A stretch of DNA of 36,359 bases from a virus, in the IMG/VR virus record IMGVR_UViG_3300042914_000163, positions 1 through 36,359 of that record; one strand, written 5' to 3'. The notes beneath the pieces were generated by a model, which was given only the letters and a program-made list of their open reading frames with translations, was not told the origin of the DNA and searched no databases. A program made the position numbers and the translations under genes. This document shows positions 16,537-25,098 of the stretch, in pieces. Numbering within the stretch: the first letter of the stretch is position 1; each line of letters starts with the position of its first letter.

Positions 16537-18513
16537 TTACTGAGTAGGAACAGCGCCAGTATAGGGAGTGCGAATAACGCGGTAACGCGGACCACTCTTG
16601 GGGTCAGCAGGATTAATAAGCACCGGCTTTCCATCAATGCCTATTTCGGGTTCAGTCGTCAAATAGGATCGTATGTTGCCAGCTTCATCGTATTCGATAA
16701 AGCCTGCGCCGTCACCGGTCTTCTCTAGCTTGACCTTCGGATTGTCCCGTTTGAACTGGAGTTCAGCCAGCTTATTGGTTAGTTCTCTAATCTGCTGAAC
16801 AGACTGCTTCTTCGTCTCTTTATAGATATCCAGCCCGGCCTTGGCGACTTCCTGCTGGTAGGCGATCTGCGCCTGCCGCTGCGCTTCCACTCGCTTCTGG
16901 AAATCTTGGTCAAACGCCATACGGAACTGCGTTGACAGTTCATCGCGGGTTAGGCCATCGGCAGTCTTACGCTTACCGTCGTAGATATTAAATCTACCAT
17001 CCGTGCGCGGTTCAATCGACATACGACCGCGCGTCATCTGGTTAAGAATGCCAGCCATTGGCGCAACGTCACCGGCATTGAAGCGGGTTAGCGCGTCCAT
17101 ACGCCCAAGCAATTCGACCTCAGTTCCGAACGCGGCGGTCTCAGCCTGAATCTTATCCATCGCCCCGACATCGCCGGTAAGCTGAGCGCGACGGTAGGAA
17201 GACTTCAGGTACTCAGCTTTGCGACGAGCATTGTCCATCGACTGCGCAACACGCACCGGCTCAAGAAGCTCAAACGTATTGGCTTCCCCGACGGCAGCAG
17301 GCGCACCAGTCTGCACACCGGGAGGCGTAAAGATAGACGCCGACGGCGCAGCCGGAGCGGGCGCAGTAGTCAAAGCAGTCGGAACTTGAGTCGCAGGAAG
17401 CGGAGACTGCAGAAGCGGCTGCGTCGGGAGCGGACCAGTCGGCGCTGTGGGAGTAGCAGCTTCGCCGGGACCACCGGGAGCGCCGTAACCAGCGGCGACT
17501 AGGCCACGCCCAAGAAGATATTTAGCATAGGTATCCCACGCAGTTCCCATACCAGTAGCCGACTCGGTAGGAGCAGCTTCACCGGCAGTCATTGGAACGC
17601 CACCGGTCGATACAGGAAGCCCAACGAACGACGGAATAGCGCCGACTTGCGGAGCGCCAATCGCCATCGGAGTAGGCTGAGTCTCGATCCCTTGAGCAAA
17701 GGCCGGAACAGTCGCGCTAGGCGTAGCGACACCACCATGGCGGCTCATGTAGCTGGCGAGCGAAGTGCCTAACTGATCCGCAGGGTTGTACTTACCACCG
17801 GTCTCAAGGAACTGTTTAAGCCCACCTTTGCCACCAAGATGCGCGACAGCCAGCATACCTTGTGGCGTTACAACAGCGCCATCAATCGTTTGGCCAACAT
17901 ACTTACCAAGTCCTTCACGCTGGATGAAGTTATTGATGTCGTTGAAGTGCCAAGCCTCAACGCGATTCTGAAGTTCAGGATTGGAAGCAAACTGCTGCGC
18001 AGTCACACCGGATGGAATAACGCCAGCGGCAGCGGCGTCGGCCAAACGCTCAGGTCCAAACTGAAGTCGGCCAGCGTAACCGTAGGGATTAATAATGTCA
18101 GTGCGTCCGCCGCTCTCGGTCTGCACCAGAGACTCAGGTGCGCCAGTCGCAGTAAACCCCGGCTGTTGCAAACCGGGAGCAGTCGGACGAAGGCCAGCGC
18201 CAGTAGCAGGCGTGGTCATACGCATACCCGGCGTGACGAGTGGCATACCAAGGGCTTCTTGGGTACGGCCATACTGCTCTTGGTCACGACGCCACTTCTC
18301 AGCAGCTTGTTGCTGTGCAAGCTCTAGTCCAGCCATTCGATATGGCTGTTCCATCGCAGCGAACTGTCTCGCCTGCTCATACGCACCTTGCTGAAGTTGC
18401 GTCATCGCAATATCGGCGGCAGTCTTTTGCCCTTCTTGGAAAGCCGTAGCAGTCCTCGCGCCGGTTGGCACCACTGAACCGAGATTTGAAAGATACTCAA
18501 TGCCAACGGCCAT
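16537..18513 (-). CDS. Virion protein with lytic transglycosylase-like domain
   Basis: 658 residues. An N-terminal helical, Gln/Ala-rich segment (1-85) is followed by a lysozyme-like domain at about 125-260. The likely catalytic Glu is E133 in QTESGGR, then YGYAGRLQFGPERL (about 144-157), and a later AHLGGKGGLKQFL (224-236) typical of phage SLT-type domains. Pro/Ala-rich linkers and a helical C-terminal part follow. It probably loosens peptidoglycan during DNA entry, as the gp16 transglycosylase does in T7. Here the activity is in a separate, smaller protein than the giant neighbour. A GGAG about 6 bases before ATG 18513 supports the start. Confidence 0.82.
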   Translation of the reverse strand: MAVGIEYLSNLGSVVPTGARTATAFQEGQKTAADIAMTQLQQGAYEQARQFAAMEQPYRMAGLELAQQQAAEKWRRDQEQYGRTQEALGMPLVTPGMRMTTPATGAGLRPTAPGLQQPGFTATGAPESLVQTESGGRTDIINPYGYAGRLQFGPERLADAAAAGVIPSGVTAQQFASNPELQNRVEAWHFNDINNFIQREGLGKYVGQTIDGAVVTPQGMLAVAHLGGKGGLKQFLETGGKYNPADQLGTSLASYMSRHGGVATPSATVPAFAQGIETQPTPMAIGAPQVGAIPSFVGLPVSTGGVPMTAGEAAPTESATGMGTAWDTYAKYLLGRGLVAAGYGAPGGPGEAATPTAPTGPLPTQPLLQSPLPATQVPTALTTAPAPAAPSASIFTPPGVQTGAPAAVGEANTFELLEPVRVAQSMDNARRKAEYLKSSYRRAQLTGDVGAMDKIQAETAAFGTEVELLGRMDALTRFNAGDVAPMAGILNQMTRGRMSIEPRTDGRFNIYDGKRKTADGLTRDELSTQFRMAFDQDFQKRVEAQRQAQIAYQQEVAKAGLDIYKETKKQSVQQIRELTNKLAELQFKRDNPKVKLEKTGDGAGFIEYDEAGNIRSYLTTEPEIGIDGKPVLINPADPKSGPRYRVIRTPYTGAVPTQ

Positions 18514-18527
18514 GATAGGCTCCAGAC

Positions 18528-19547
18528 TTAACCGAAGAGGCTTTTAAGAGTCATAGGGCCACCGCTCGTAGCGGGGCCAAACAACCCACCAACGGCGCGA
18601 GCCGTTTCCTGCTGATAAGTCTGCTGGCGTTTCTCAGGCAGACCAGCAAACATAAGGCCAGCATATGCAGGACCAGCGGGAGCTTCAGTCGGCATAGCCG
18701 CAACGCCCATCTGCCTGATCTTAGCAGCACGTTCATAGTCGCGGTTAACCGCCAGCGTACCTTCACGAGTTCCAGCAAGAGCAGCCTGCCGCTCCGAAAC
18801 AAGCCGCGACTCTGGAGTGCTTGCACCACGGAGTGCAGCGGCCCTCTCAGCTTCGCGGAATCCGCGCTCGACACGCCCAGTAACGTCAGCAAATGCCTGC
18901 TCAGGATTAGGCGTACCCATATTAATTAGCTTCTGCGCTTCGCTAACCCGTTGGTTAAACAGGTTCTGATTAGTCTGAGCAAGTTGCGCCGTCTCGATGA
19001 GGGCTGCCTGCTCCGCAGGGGTAAGACCTTCCTGTGGTTTATTGAACATCGTCATAGCCAGATTAGCCAGACCCGGCACAGAGACGCCACCAGCAAGCTG
19101 CTTGCCCAAGTTCAGAATCGTACTGCTTACGCCGCCAGTAGCAAGACCTGCAGCAGGAGCGGCTGCTCCAATCGTACGAACCGCAGTGGTCCCCAAACCA
19201 CCAATAACGCCGACGGGTGCTGCACCTGTCGCGCCGACTGTGCCAGCCGCAGCAGGAGCGCCAGCGCCAAACAATCCACCAGCCGTACCGCCTGTACCGC
19301 CGAAAAGACCACCTAAGCCACCTGCGCCAGCAAAACCACCTAGACCACCACCTGCAGCACCTAGTAGCGCCCCGCGCCCACCTCCAGTAAGCGCACCTGC
19401 GCCCGCACCAAGGCCAGCGCCAACGAGCGCACTACCCATGGCTCCAAGGCCAGCGACTACCGGAAGGGCCGCAGCAATAACAGGCGCTACGAATGGGATG
19501 GCTACCGCCGCTGCGACTCCGAGAACTGTTTTAACGCCTTTGCTCAT
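18528..19547 (-). CDS. Glycine-zipper membrane-type internal virion protein
   Basis: 339 residues. Residues about 1-150 are almost wholly Ala, Gly, Val and Leu, with dense GxxxG-type repeats (for example GLGAMGSALVGAGLGAGAG), likely forming several membrane-inserting helices. The C-terminal half is helical and charged (about 180-290, AEQAALIETAQLAQTNQNLF and onward), ending in a short tail TLKSLFG. By position (before the transglycosylase protein) and composition it corresponds to T7 gp14-type ejection proteins that form a pore in the outer membrane; this is an analogy, not proven homology. Confidence 0.7.
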   Translation of the reverse strand: MSKGVKTVLGVAAAVAIPFVAPVIAAALPVVAGLGAMGSALVGAGLGAGAGALTGGGRGALLGAAGGGLGGFAGAGGLGGLFGGTGGTAGGLFGAGAPAAAGTVGATGAAPVGVIGGLGTTAVRTIGAAAPAAGLATGGVSSTILNLGKQLAGGVSVPGLANLAMTMFNKPQEGLTPAEQAALIETAQLAQTNQNLFNQRVSEAQKLINMGTPNPEQAFADVTGRVERGFREAERAAALRGASTPESRLVSERQAALAGTREGTLAVNRDYERAAKIRQMGVAAMPTEAPAGPAYAGLMFAGLPEKRQQTYQQETARAVGGLFGPATSGGPMTLKSLFG

Positions 19548-19557
19548 CTCTAGTTCC

Positions 19558-19986
19558 TCAGAGCGTCATGCGCACAAAAGTGCAAGATTTATTGAACCCA
19601 AACTTAGACATATACAAGTTAGCCAATCTTGGCTGTGAATAAGCGTCAAGAAATTGCACGTCATTAGCCCGTAACCATTCAAGGATAGGTTCCCAGAATG
19701 CAGACTTAAACGCCATGAGATTCTTTCCCGCCATAGCCACTACATCAGCACCCTTTTTCCCGTAGGTCGTATGGAACTGAATGGCTAAAACTGTGTACAA
19801 TCGTCCGAGGTCAAAACAAGCAAAGATTACGAGTTTATCCTCTTGACTTAATTTATAAATGTCTTCCGCTGAAATATCAACGGCAACCTCGTTAGCTTCA
19901 CACGCTTTCGAAAGCAGTGGCTCCATCTTAGGCCAGAGTTCAGTCACGCGCTCTGGGGTCAGCATCTCAATCGTCAGCTTACTCAC
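19558..19986 (-). CDS. Small GNAT-like virion-block protein
   Basis: 142 residues from GTG 19986; a GTG at 19992 is an alternative, but GGGGTGAT sits better for 19986. The pattern of short strands and helices, with LVIFACFDLGRLYTVLAIQF in the middle and the C-terminal AYSQPRLANLYMSKFGFN, looks like an acetyltransferase (GNAT) fold in which the last part is the usual 'N..s..ly.k.GF' segment. The acetyl-CoA P-loop (RxxGxG/A) is not evident, so it may be catalytically inactive. Similar small proteins lie among internal virion genes of T7-like phages (gp13-like). It overlaps the upstream gene end by 8 bases. Confidence 0.55.
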   Translation of the reverse strand: MSKLTIEMLTPERVTELWPKMEPLLSKACEANEVAVDISAEDIYKLSQEDKLVIFACFDLGRLYTVLAIQFHTTYGKKGADVVAMAGKNLMAFKSAFWEPILEWLRANDVQFLDAYSQPRLANLYMSKFGFNKSCTFVRMTL

Positions 19987-21538
19987 GATCACCCCGGTAC
20001 TTGGCGACTAGGCTATCGAAGAACTCAGTGCCTTTCGCTCGAACAACTGCAGCCGGAATGACATACTCACCAGTATGCGCCATGATCGGAACAGGTTCGC
20101 TCTTGGCCGGGAGTTCCCCACCTTTAGCCATCGACGGCATAGGTCCAACCTCGGCAGACGAGACACCACCCGTCTGGGTAGCAGCGGGCATGAGCGCCGG
20201 ATTTTCAGCAACAGGTTGACCCATCTGACCCTGCGACTGCGGAGCGCCGCCCTGCGACGACATCGCTTGACCGACGACAATGAGCGTGAACAGCAGACCC
20301 GGATCGAATTGCTGGCTGATATCCTGCGGCGTAGCCAATCCCTGCTGGATAGCCACGTTCCTAAGTTGCGGATACATATCAGGATTCTGCAACGCGACGG
20401 TCGCCATCTGGACGAGGGTGTTCAGTTCCTGCTGCGTCAGTTCACCAGACTGCATGGCCTGTTGAATAGCCATCTGGATTTCCTGAACCTGACGCGGATT
20501 GCGCTGCACGAACCGTTGCGCTTCCATCTGAATCTGCTGCGGGGACAACCCACCAGCAGACGGAGCAAGGCCCGGCTGCCCACCCGCAGGAGCAGGAGAC
20601 GGAAGATCAGGGCGAATCGGAGCGCCACCAGCGCCAACCATGCCGCCTTCTTGGTATGACGGCATCGGCTGTGAAGAACCCATAGGTGTCATAGCCGTCG
20701 TGCTAAGAGCAGACGAGAGGCCCGCCGACGGCGGCTGCATCGGAGCCTGAATAGCCCCCATATTCAGAAGGCTTTCGAGCGCCGGAGGCAGGTCCAGCGA
20801 AGTGGTATCCATAGGCTGGGGGGTCTGCATAGCCATCTGAGGTCCTTCTTGGGTAACTAACCCACCTTGTTGGTATGATTGGTTTGCCGGGATTCCTAGT
20901 CGTATATTAACAGGTCTGGACGCGCTAGGTAAATACTTTCGCATGGCCGTATCAAGAAATTGAACGGGCGCATTGATAAGGTCGGACGCTGAGAGAGTCT
21001 CAGAACTTTCTGTATTCATACGATTAAAGTTGTATCTATCTACAGCGACAGGACCCTCTGGCGTTTCAACAACTTGATATCGACCTAGCAGTGTAGACAT
21101 GCGAAATTCTGGATCGGTAAGCGTACGCGATATAGCCTGCCCGACTGGCACTGTATCAACACCACTACCACGGGGAGAATAACCAACAGACGTACGGTCT
21201 CTAGTTGTCTGATAACTCTGCAGCTTTTTCTGTACATCAGCGTAAGGGACTGTGCTCTGCGATGGCACCCCCTCTGAAGAAATCTGCATCTTTCCCACTA
21301 ACGGGTTCTTCATATACTCAGCCTCGGAAGAACCGAGGCGTTTTACTAGTTCTGATTCGGCAGCGACATTGCGACCGCGAGTTTCTTCGTACTGCCGCCG
21401 CAGAAATGCGAGATCAGCCGGAGTCAAATCCTGCTCAGTAATGGGAGCCGTAGACCCCATAGCAGTCTCAGCTAGAATCCGTACATTTGATGGGACCAAG
21501 CTATTATAGACTTCTCTACCGATGGATCGCTCAGCCAT
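19979..21538 (-). CDS. Gln/Pro-rich virion protein with GEYVIP motif
   Basis: 519 residues, not enzymatic. The N-terminal third is polar. The middle is Pro/Gln/Met-rich with two repeats YQQGGLV (about 20858-20878) and YQEGGMV (about 20638-20658). A helical Gln-rich part follows (RFVQRNPRQVQEIQMAIQQ and onward), and the C-terminus contains MAKGGELP and then AHTGEYVIPAAVV. GG-x-V/E followed by GEYVIP is a recurring element of phage virion-associated proteins, often near tape-measure or internal proteins. Position between nozzle-associated and ejection genes suggests a virion or assembly role. The stop of the upstream 142-residue gene is one base before ATG 21538. Confidence 0.65.
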   Translation of the reverse strand: MAERSIGREVYNSLVPSNVRILAETAMGSTAPITEQDLTPADLAFLRRQYEETRGRNVAAESELVKRLGSSEAEYMKNPLVGKMQISSEGVPSQSTVPYADVQKKLQSYQTTRDRTSVGYSPRGSGVDTVPVGQAISRTLTDPEFRMSTLLGRYQVVETPEGPVAVDRYNFNRMNTESSETLSASDLINAPVQFLDTAMRKYLPSASRPVNIRLGIPANQSYQQGGLVTQEGPQMAMQTPQPMDTTSLDLPPALESLLNMGAIQAPMQPPSAGLSSALSTTAMTPMGSSQPMPSYQEGGMVGAGGAPIRPDLPSPAPAGGQPGLAPSAGGLSPQQIQMEAQRFVQRNPRQVQEIQMAIQQAMQSGELTQQELNTLVQMATVALQNPDMYPQLRNVAIQQGLATPQDISQQFDPGLLFTLIVVGQAMSSQGGAPQSQGQMGQPVAENPALMPAATQTGGVSSAEVGPMPSMAKGGELPAKSEPVPIMAHTGEYVIPAAVVRAKGTEFFDSLVAKYRGDRE

Positions 21539-21539
21539 A

Positions 21540-21968
21540 TCAAGCCTTTATCTGTGCGATAAGAGTAGTAACAACAGCGCGGAGTTGGGCCACGTCGTTT
21601 GCTAACCTCTGCATATCTTGTATAGTTGCCGCATTCTGAACTCCGCCGAGGACATTTGTCCACGACACAGAATTTGTGTTTAAGACGGATACTCCAGTCG
21701 GATTTATCATCTCGCCAGAGGCATTAAAAGTTCTAAAGTCGCCAACGTCTACGGCTGCATTAGTCTGCGTAACCGCAGTAATAGTCGGCAGCGGTGGCGG
21801 ATTTACAGTAAATTGAGCTTTGATTAACGCTTTACTGGCAAGATCATTCTCACCGCGCGAACCGGTCAGAAGCTCTACGTTCTGTTTAAGCGCGCTAAGA
21901 GTGCGAAGATTCCACTCCTCGACACCGGACTGCGGTAAAGACGGGATACCAGAAAATCTAGACATCAT
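21540..21968 (-). CDS. Small virion-associated protein with C-terminal coiled coil
   Basis: 142 residues. The N-terminal NLRTLSALKQNVELLTGSRG is a stretch seen at the start of several phage fibre or tail-associated proteins. A Thr/Asn-rich middle follows, and the end is a likely coiled coil (IQDMQRLANDVAQLRAVV, then TTLIAQI). It overlaps the nozzle stop with ATGA. It may be a trimerising tail accessory protein; no family assigned. Confidence 0.6.
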   Translation of the reverse strand: MMSRFSGIPSLPQSGVEEWNLRTLSALKQNVELLTGSRGENDLASKALIKAQFTVNPPPLPTITAVTQTNAAVDVGDFRTFNASGEMINPTGVSVLNTNSVSWTNVLGGVQNAATIQDMQRLANDVAQLRAVVTTLIAQIKA

Positions 21969-24184
21969 ACTTCCTTAAGCGCCGTCGGTGTTTGCGCAAG
22001 ATGTATCGCGCGTACACGGACGCTACTTTCGATTTCGACTTCAAACGTATCAGACTTATAACCTTGCGGTAATCTGAATGTGCCGCTATCTAAAAGCGGT
22101 TTTGTAAACTTCAACGTCTTATCTACGTATAGCTTAAAGGTAAGCGCAGAATTCACAAACCATGGTGTAGTCTCTACAGACCATAGAGCGTCGGCAGTGT
22201 CCCATTCTAGAATGTCATAAGTCGATGGATAATCCGCAATGACGCGCGCGGCCCCGATATTTATTGGCACGTCGGTTTTATATACCTTCGATTTCCATCG
22301 CATTGTATCATTAGGCTGCCCTATATTGTCCCAGCGATAGATGTAATTATCCGTTGGAGAGACTGCATACAGAGCGTTATTGGTTGTGTCATACCAAGCT
22401 GCCGAAAATGCAAAATCATCATCAACGAACGACGGGTTTCCCTTGTCACCGGGATCAAAAATAATTGACGCCGTACTATGAGAAGCAAAGTACGTATCTT
22501 TATACATAACTCCGACAAGCGTATCGGGATCAAGCGAAGCGTTCCAAGTATCGCTACTATGTAGCGCACGAGTTATAAGCTGCGCACCAGCAGACGGAGC
22601 AAATACAGCCAGCCCGTCATGAGTAGCATATACAACACCGAAGTTTGTCTCGACGATGCTCTTACGATTAAGACATGGGTACCGCGAAGGGAGACGCGCC
22701 TGCGTCAGAACAGCCGGGTCGCTACCGTCTACGACGTAGGGGTACGACTCAGTAAGCACCAAGAGTGTACCGCCAACAGCAGCTAGGCCAACGATGGGGC
22801 TTTCAAACGACCGCTTGTACGCGCGCGGCCACGCGTGGAACTGATTTGGTTCCGAGAAGTAAACATCATTGCCAGAGAACCCAGCCATAATATTATTCTG
22901 AAGTATAACCAAACCCTTCAGATCATCCGGAGGTGCCGTATAGTTATCAGTTTGCAGCGTGTTTGATAAATCACGATAGTCAAAATCATCGGTAAATGTA
23001 TATACACCACCGTCGCCCCAATAACGGGCAGGTTTATCTGTGCTTTCGGCTACGTCATAATAGAGTGTGCCGGTTGACATGATCGAGCTACTAACGTCTG
23101 CTCCAACTTGTGCATATTCAAAAGTATATTGATCTATTACACTCGTAACTATGCCATCAGTTATATCAAAAGTTGGATTCGCCATATTGGATAGTTTGAA
23201 CCTATCCTCTTCTAGTAGATTATGAGGGTACGTAAAAGTAACGCGCGATACATTTGCCGTACGCTGCACTCTAGATGCCGAATTTGGAAACCAGAGTGTG
23301 GCAAGTCTGAAATACTCTGTCTCAGTAGTACCAGCCAATGTGCGATAAAGTCGTATGCCGCGAATAAAGTTTTGCCCCGTCGGAGCCGACGACGGTAGAT
23401 TAGAGACAGTGACGATCTGGCCTTCTTTAATGAAGATAGTATCAGATGGGTCGGACCCGATAGATTCTTCAGCCCACGGGGTGTACCACGTATAAACGTA
23501 GTTACGAGATTGAACCTGTGCGCCAAGGTCAATAACGGCTCCACCATCAGCGCCAGAGGCAACGACAGGTCCGACCGAATAATATGTGAACGTGGTTGTG
23601 CTAGTGACAGTGACGGTAGCAATCGTATCGAACGTACTGTCTGAGAACCCAGACATTGAGACCGTCGCACCATCCTTGATATTATGCGCACTGGCCGTCG
23701 TTATAGTCGCGTTGTATGCACGGTCACGCTCTCGCGTCACACCAGTAATAGCTGAAAATGCTGTAGCCACAGCAGTGGCTTTAGCAGTTGGGAGCGGAAG
23801 CCCAAGCTCGTAATAACCCGTCGCAGACGGGTACGGCCCACTACCAGAAGTGGCAAGCGAATAAGTGGTTACTTTAGGTACGCCATCTCCAGCATAGTAG
23901 AACCGTTGTTCATCAATCTGGTCAGCAGCAGGAGTGACAATCGCCACATCACTGGTCCATGACAGCCATACAATGGCATCTGACGTAGGATTTCGTAATG
24001 CGTACAATGTACGCACTGTTCCGGTACGATTAGTATTAGCGACCTGAACGATCTTCGGGTACGGAATAAGATCGCCGGAGTACAGCTTACAATTTCTTGC
24101 AATCTGCGCTGACGTAGCAGGGAGCAACTCCGGGGAAAGCCTCGGAGCCGTACCTTGAAACCCGGCGATCTTAATCGAAGCCAT
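21965..24184 (-). CDS. Tail nozzle protein (tail tubular protein B-like)
   Basis: 739 residues, almost all beta-strand. The N-terminus (MASIKIAGFQGTAPRLSPEL, then LPATSAQIARNCKLYSGDLIPY) is typical of podovirus nozzle proteins, where 'aq.a.Nc.l.sG.l.P' opens the fold. Repeated beta-propeller-like segments follow (for example DDLKGLVILQNNIMAGFSGN, then VYFSEPNQFHAWP). It would close the tail tip and hold DNA until adsorption. ATG 24184 is chosen; an upstream TTG at 24193 in frame is less likely because an AAGG lies about 10 bases before the ATG. The size is close to T7 gp12 (about 790 residues). Confidence 0.78.
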   Translation of the reverse strand: MASIKIAGFQGTAPRLSPELLPATSAQIARNCKLYSGDLIPYPKIVQVANTNRTGTVRTLYALRNPTSDAIVWLSWTSDVAIVTPAADQIDEQRFYYAGDGVPKVTTYSLATSGSGPYPSATGYYELGLPLPTAKATAVATAFSAITGVTRERDRAYNATITTASAHNIKDGATVSMSGFSDSTFDTIATVTVTSTTTFTYYSVGPVVASGADGGAVIDLGAQVQSRNYVYTWYTPWAEESIGSDPSDTIFIKEGQIVTVSNLPSSAPTGQNFIRGIRLYRTLAGTTETEYFRLATLWFPNSASRVQRTANVSRVTFTYPHNLLEEDRFKLSNMANPTFDITDGIVTSVIDQYTFEYAQVGADVSSSIMSTGTLYYDVAESTDKPARYWGDGGVYTFTDDFDYRDLSNTLQTDNYTAPPDDLKGLVILQNNIMAGFSGNDVYFSEPNQFHAWPRAYKRSFESPIVGLAAVGGTLLVLTESYPYVVDGSDPAVLTQARLPSRYPCLNRKSIVETNFGVVYATHDGLAVFAPSAGAQLITRALHSSDTWNASLDPDTLVGVMYKDTYFASHSTASIIFDPGDKGNPSFVDDDFAFSAAWYDTTNNALYAVSPTDNYIYRWDNIGQPNDTMRWKSKVYKTDVPINIGAARVIADYPSTYDILEWDTADALWSVETTPWFVNSALTFKLYVDKTLKFTKPLLDSGTFRLPQGYKSDTFEVEIESSVRVRAIHLAQTPTALKEV

Positions 24185-24186
24185 GA

Positions 24187-24348
24187 TTAGCAAGCCTTCG
24201 GCATAGATTTAACCATACCGCCTTTTTTCATACTCATCATCTTTGACTTCTTGGTAACCTTAGCCTTCGGCATCATGGCTTTGCTTTTCGTGACCATGCC
24301 ACCGGCTTTATAGCTCATCATCTTCTCAGACACAGACTTCTTCATCAT
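24187..24348 (-). CDS. 53-residue Lys/Met-rich protein with two GGMV motifs
   Basis: A short gene between the o-spanin and the nozzle. It starts with ATG overlapping the o-spanin stop (ATGA), with GAGGGA about 4 bases upstream. The sequence is very basic and Met-rich, with YKAGGMV near 13-19 and KKGGMV near 41-46. No membrane segment. I know such tiny 'KKGGMV' proteins from aquatic phage genomes, with no established function. The same motif recurs in the 57-residue gene at 28145-28318 and in the 519-residue virion protein, hinting at a common partner in the virion. Confidence 0.65.
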   Translation of the reverse strand: MMKKSVSEKMMSYKAGGMVTKSKAMMPKAKVTKKSKMMSMKKGGMVKSMPKAC

Positions 24349-24536
24349 GATCCCTCACAGTAGGCTTTGCGGCGCGCATTGTGCGCCTTCACTTCCTCAA
24401 TGGTCTGGTCAGTGTCCTTCTTAGACCATGAGATCGAACGCCAGACTAAGCAGCTAGTCTCGGCGGTGGCCGTCGTCTTCGCGCAACCCTCCAGCAGCGG
24501 AGTCGCCACGAGACTTAGCATCAGCAGCCAACGCAT
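24345..24536 (-). CDS. Rz1: Rz1-like outer-membrane spanin (lipoprotein)
   Basis: 63 residues with a lipoprotein signal: hydrophobic RWLLMLSLVATPLLEGC with the probable lipid-carrying Cys at 18 (LEGC; Glu at -2 is unusual for a lipobox). The mature part is polar (CAKTTATAETSCLVWRSISW and onward) with two more Cys. It starts inside the Rz-like gene in another frame and ends just after it, the classic Rz/Rz1 overlap. AGGAG lies 8 bases before its ATG, within Rz. It should bridge to the inner-membrane spanin to fuse the membranes at lysis. The mature part is not Pro-rich like lambda Rz1. Confidence 0.78.
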   Translation of the reverse strand: MRWLLMLSLVATPLLEGCAKTTATAETSCLVWRSISWSKKDTDQTIEEVKAHNARRKAYCEGS

Positions 24537-24699
24537 TTTCTAGTCTCCTACGGGCGTCGTCTTCTTGCGCCTTGCGTAGACCGCTCTCGCCTTCCGTACG
24601 ACCCTTCTCTTCAGCCATGCGGATAGCAGCCCACACAGCCATAAAGAGAACAGCGATAAGAACAGCAAAAAACGTAATCGCCGCAACAAACGTGTACAT
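24454..24699 (-). CDS. Rz: Rz-like inner-membrane spanin
   Basis: 81 residues: an N-terminal transmembrane helix (YTFVAAITFFAVLIAVLFMA, residues 2-21), then a charged helical tail rich in Glu, Arg and Ala (RMAEEKGRTEGESGLRKAQE and onward) as in i-spanins. The start at ATG 24699 overlaps the stop of the holin-like gene (TAATG). An in-frame ATG further upstream (24774) is rejected because it lies deep inside the holin gene. The Rz1-like lipoprotein gene begins within its 3' half. Together they would complete lysis at the outer membrane of a Gram-negative host. Confidence 0.78.
   Translation of the reverse strand: MYTFVAAITFFAVLIAVLFMAVWAAIRMAEEKGRTEGESGLRKAQEDDARRRLENALAADAKSRGDSAAGGLREDDGHRRD
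24545..24549 (-). promoter_or_regulatory. Ribosome site for the o-spanin inside the i-spanin gene
   Basis: AGGAG on the - strand, 8 bases before the o-spanin ATG at 24536, within coding sequence of the Rz-like gene. It lets the overlapped gene be translated independently. Confidence 0.6.
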
Positions 24700-24878
24700 T
24701 ATTTTTCGCCCGGAGGCGTGGTCGTGACCGAACGCATGACGGCCATGACTACCGACATGACGATAATCGACCACCCAGCTTTAGGGTCCTTGAGGAACGA
24801 GTTCCAATCGACAATAGCCAGCGCGCCAAACGCCGCCGTCAGAGCCGAGATAAGATAAGTGCGCCAGCCTATTGCCAT
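24699..24878 (-). CDS. Holin-like protein with two transmembrane helices
   Basis: 59 residues with two hydrophobic helices: WRTYLISALTAAFGALAIVD near the N-terminus and WSIIVMSVVMAVMRSV near the C-terminus, ending TTTPPGEK. Size, topology and position (between endolysin and spanins) fit a small holin that triggers lysis by permeabilising the inner membrane. ATG 24878 is chosen because GGAGAGAG lies directly upstream (24881-24888); an in-frame ATG at 24890 precedes that site and has none of its own. It ends in TAATG with the i-spanin and overlaps the preceding 42-residue gene by 10 bases. Confidence 0.72.
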   Translation of the reverse strand: MAIGWRTYLISALTAAFGALAIVDWNSFLKDPKAGWSIIVMSVVMAVMRSVTTTPPGEK

Positions 24879-24997
24879 AACTCTCTCCATTCGTGAGCCG
24901 CAACCATACCAAGTTTGGCTGCGACAGATGCGGTCAATGCCGCGATACCAGCGACCACCAGCTTCATAAAGAACTCGTAGTGGTCAGGGTGCATCAT
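24869..24997 (-). CDS. 42-residue single-pass membrane peptide
   Basis: A very short gene between the 33-residue lipoprotein and the holin. The ATG overlaps the lipoprotein stop (TAATG); a second ATG follows at once. Sequence: a polar start (MMHPDHYEFF), one hydrophobic Ala-rich helix (MKLVVAGIAALTASVAAKLG), then AAHEWRELWQ. It overlaps the holin start by 10 bases. It could be an antiholin, a second holin or a lysis-timing peptide; none is proven. Chained overlaps on both sides are the main support that it is real. Confidence 0.6.
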   Translation of the reverse strand: MMHPDHYEFFMKLVVAGIAALTASVAAKLGMVAAHEWRELWQ

Positions 24998-25098
24998 TAG
25001 TTGCACGGCCTTGATGTATTGTCACGAGCGATACACTCGACATATTTCAGGTCAGCGCATCCGCCCAGCAACAGACAAAGGATAAGGGCTAATCTCAT
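24997..25098 (-). CDS. 33-residue small lipoprotein
   Basis: Starts with an ATG overlapping the endolysin stop (ATGA). A signal peptide with lipobox is clear: RLALILCLLLGGC, lipid Cys at 14. The mature part is only 20 residues (CADLKYVECIARDNTSRPCN) with two further Cys. It is coupled by TAATG to the next membrane peptide. Small lipoproteins right after an endolysin gene occur in phage lysis cassettes. It may be a second outer-membrane factor beside the Rz1-like protein, or a superinfection or envelope factor. Too short for a family call. Confidence 0.65.
   Translation of the reverse strand: MRLALILCLLLGGCADLKYVECIARDNTSRPCN

Noticed and set aside
20075-20659. 194-codon + strand frame opposite the 519-residue virion gene
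   Set aside because: Arg/Leu/His-rich product typical of a shadow frame of Gln/Pro-rich coding sequence; no family resemblance.
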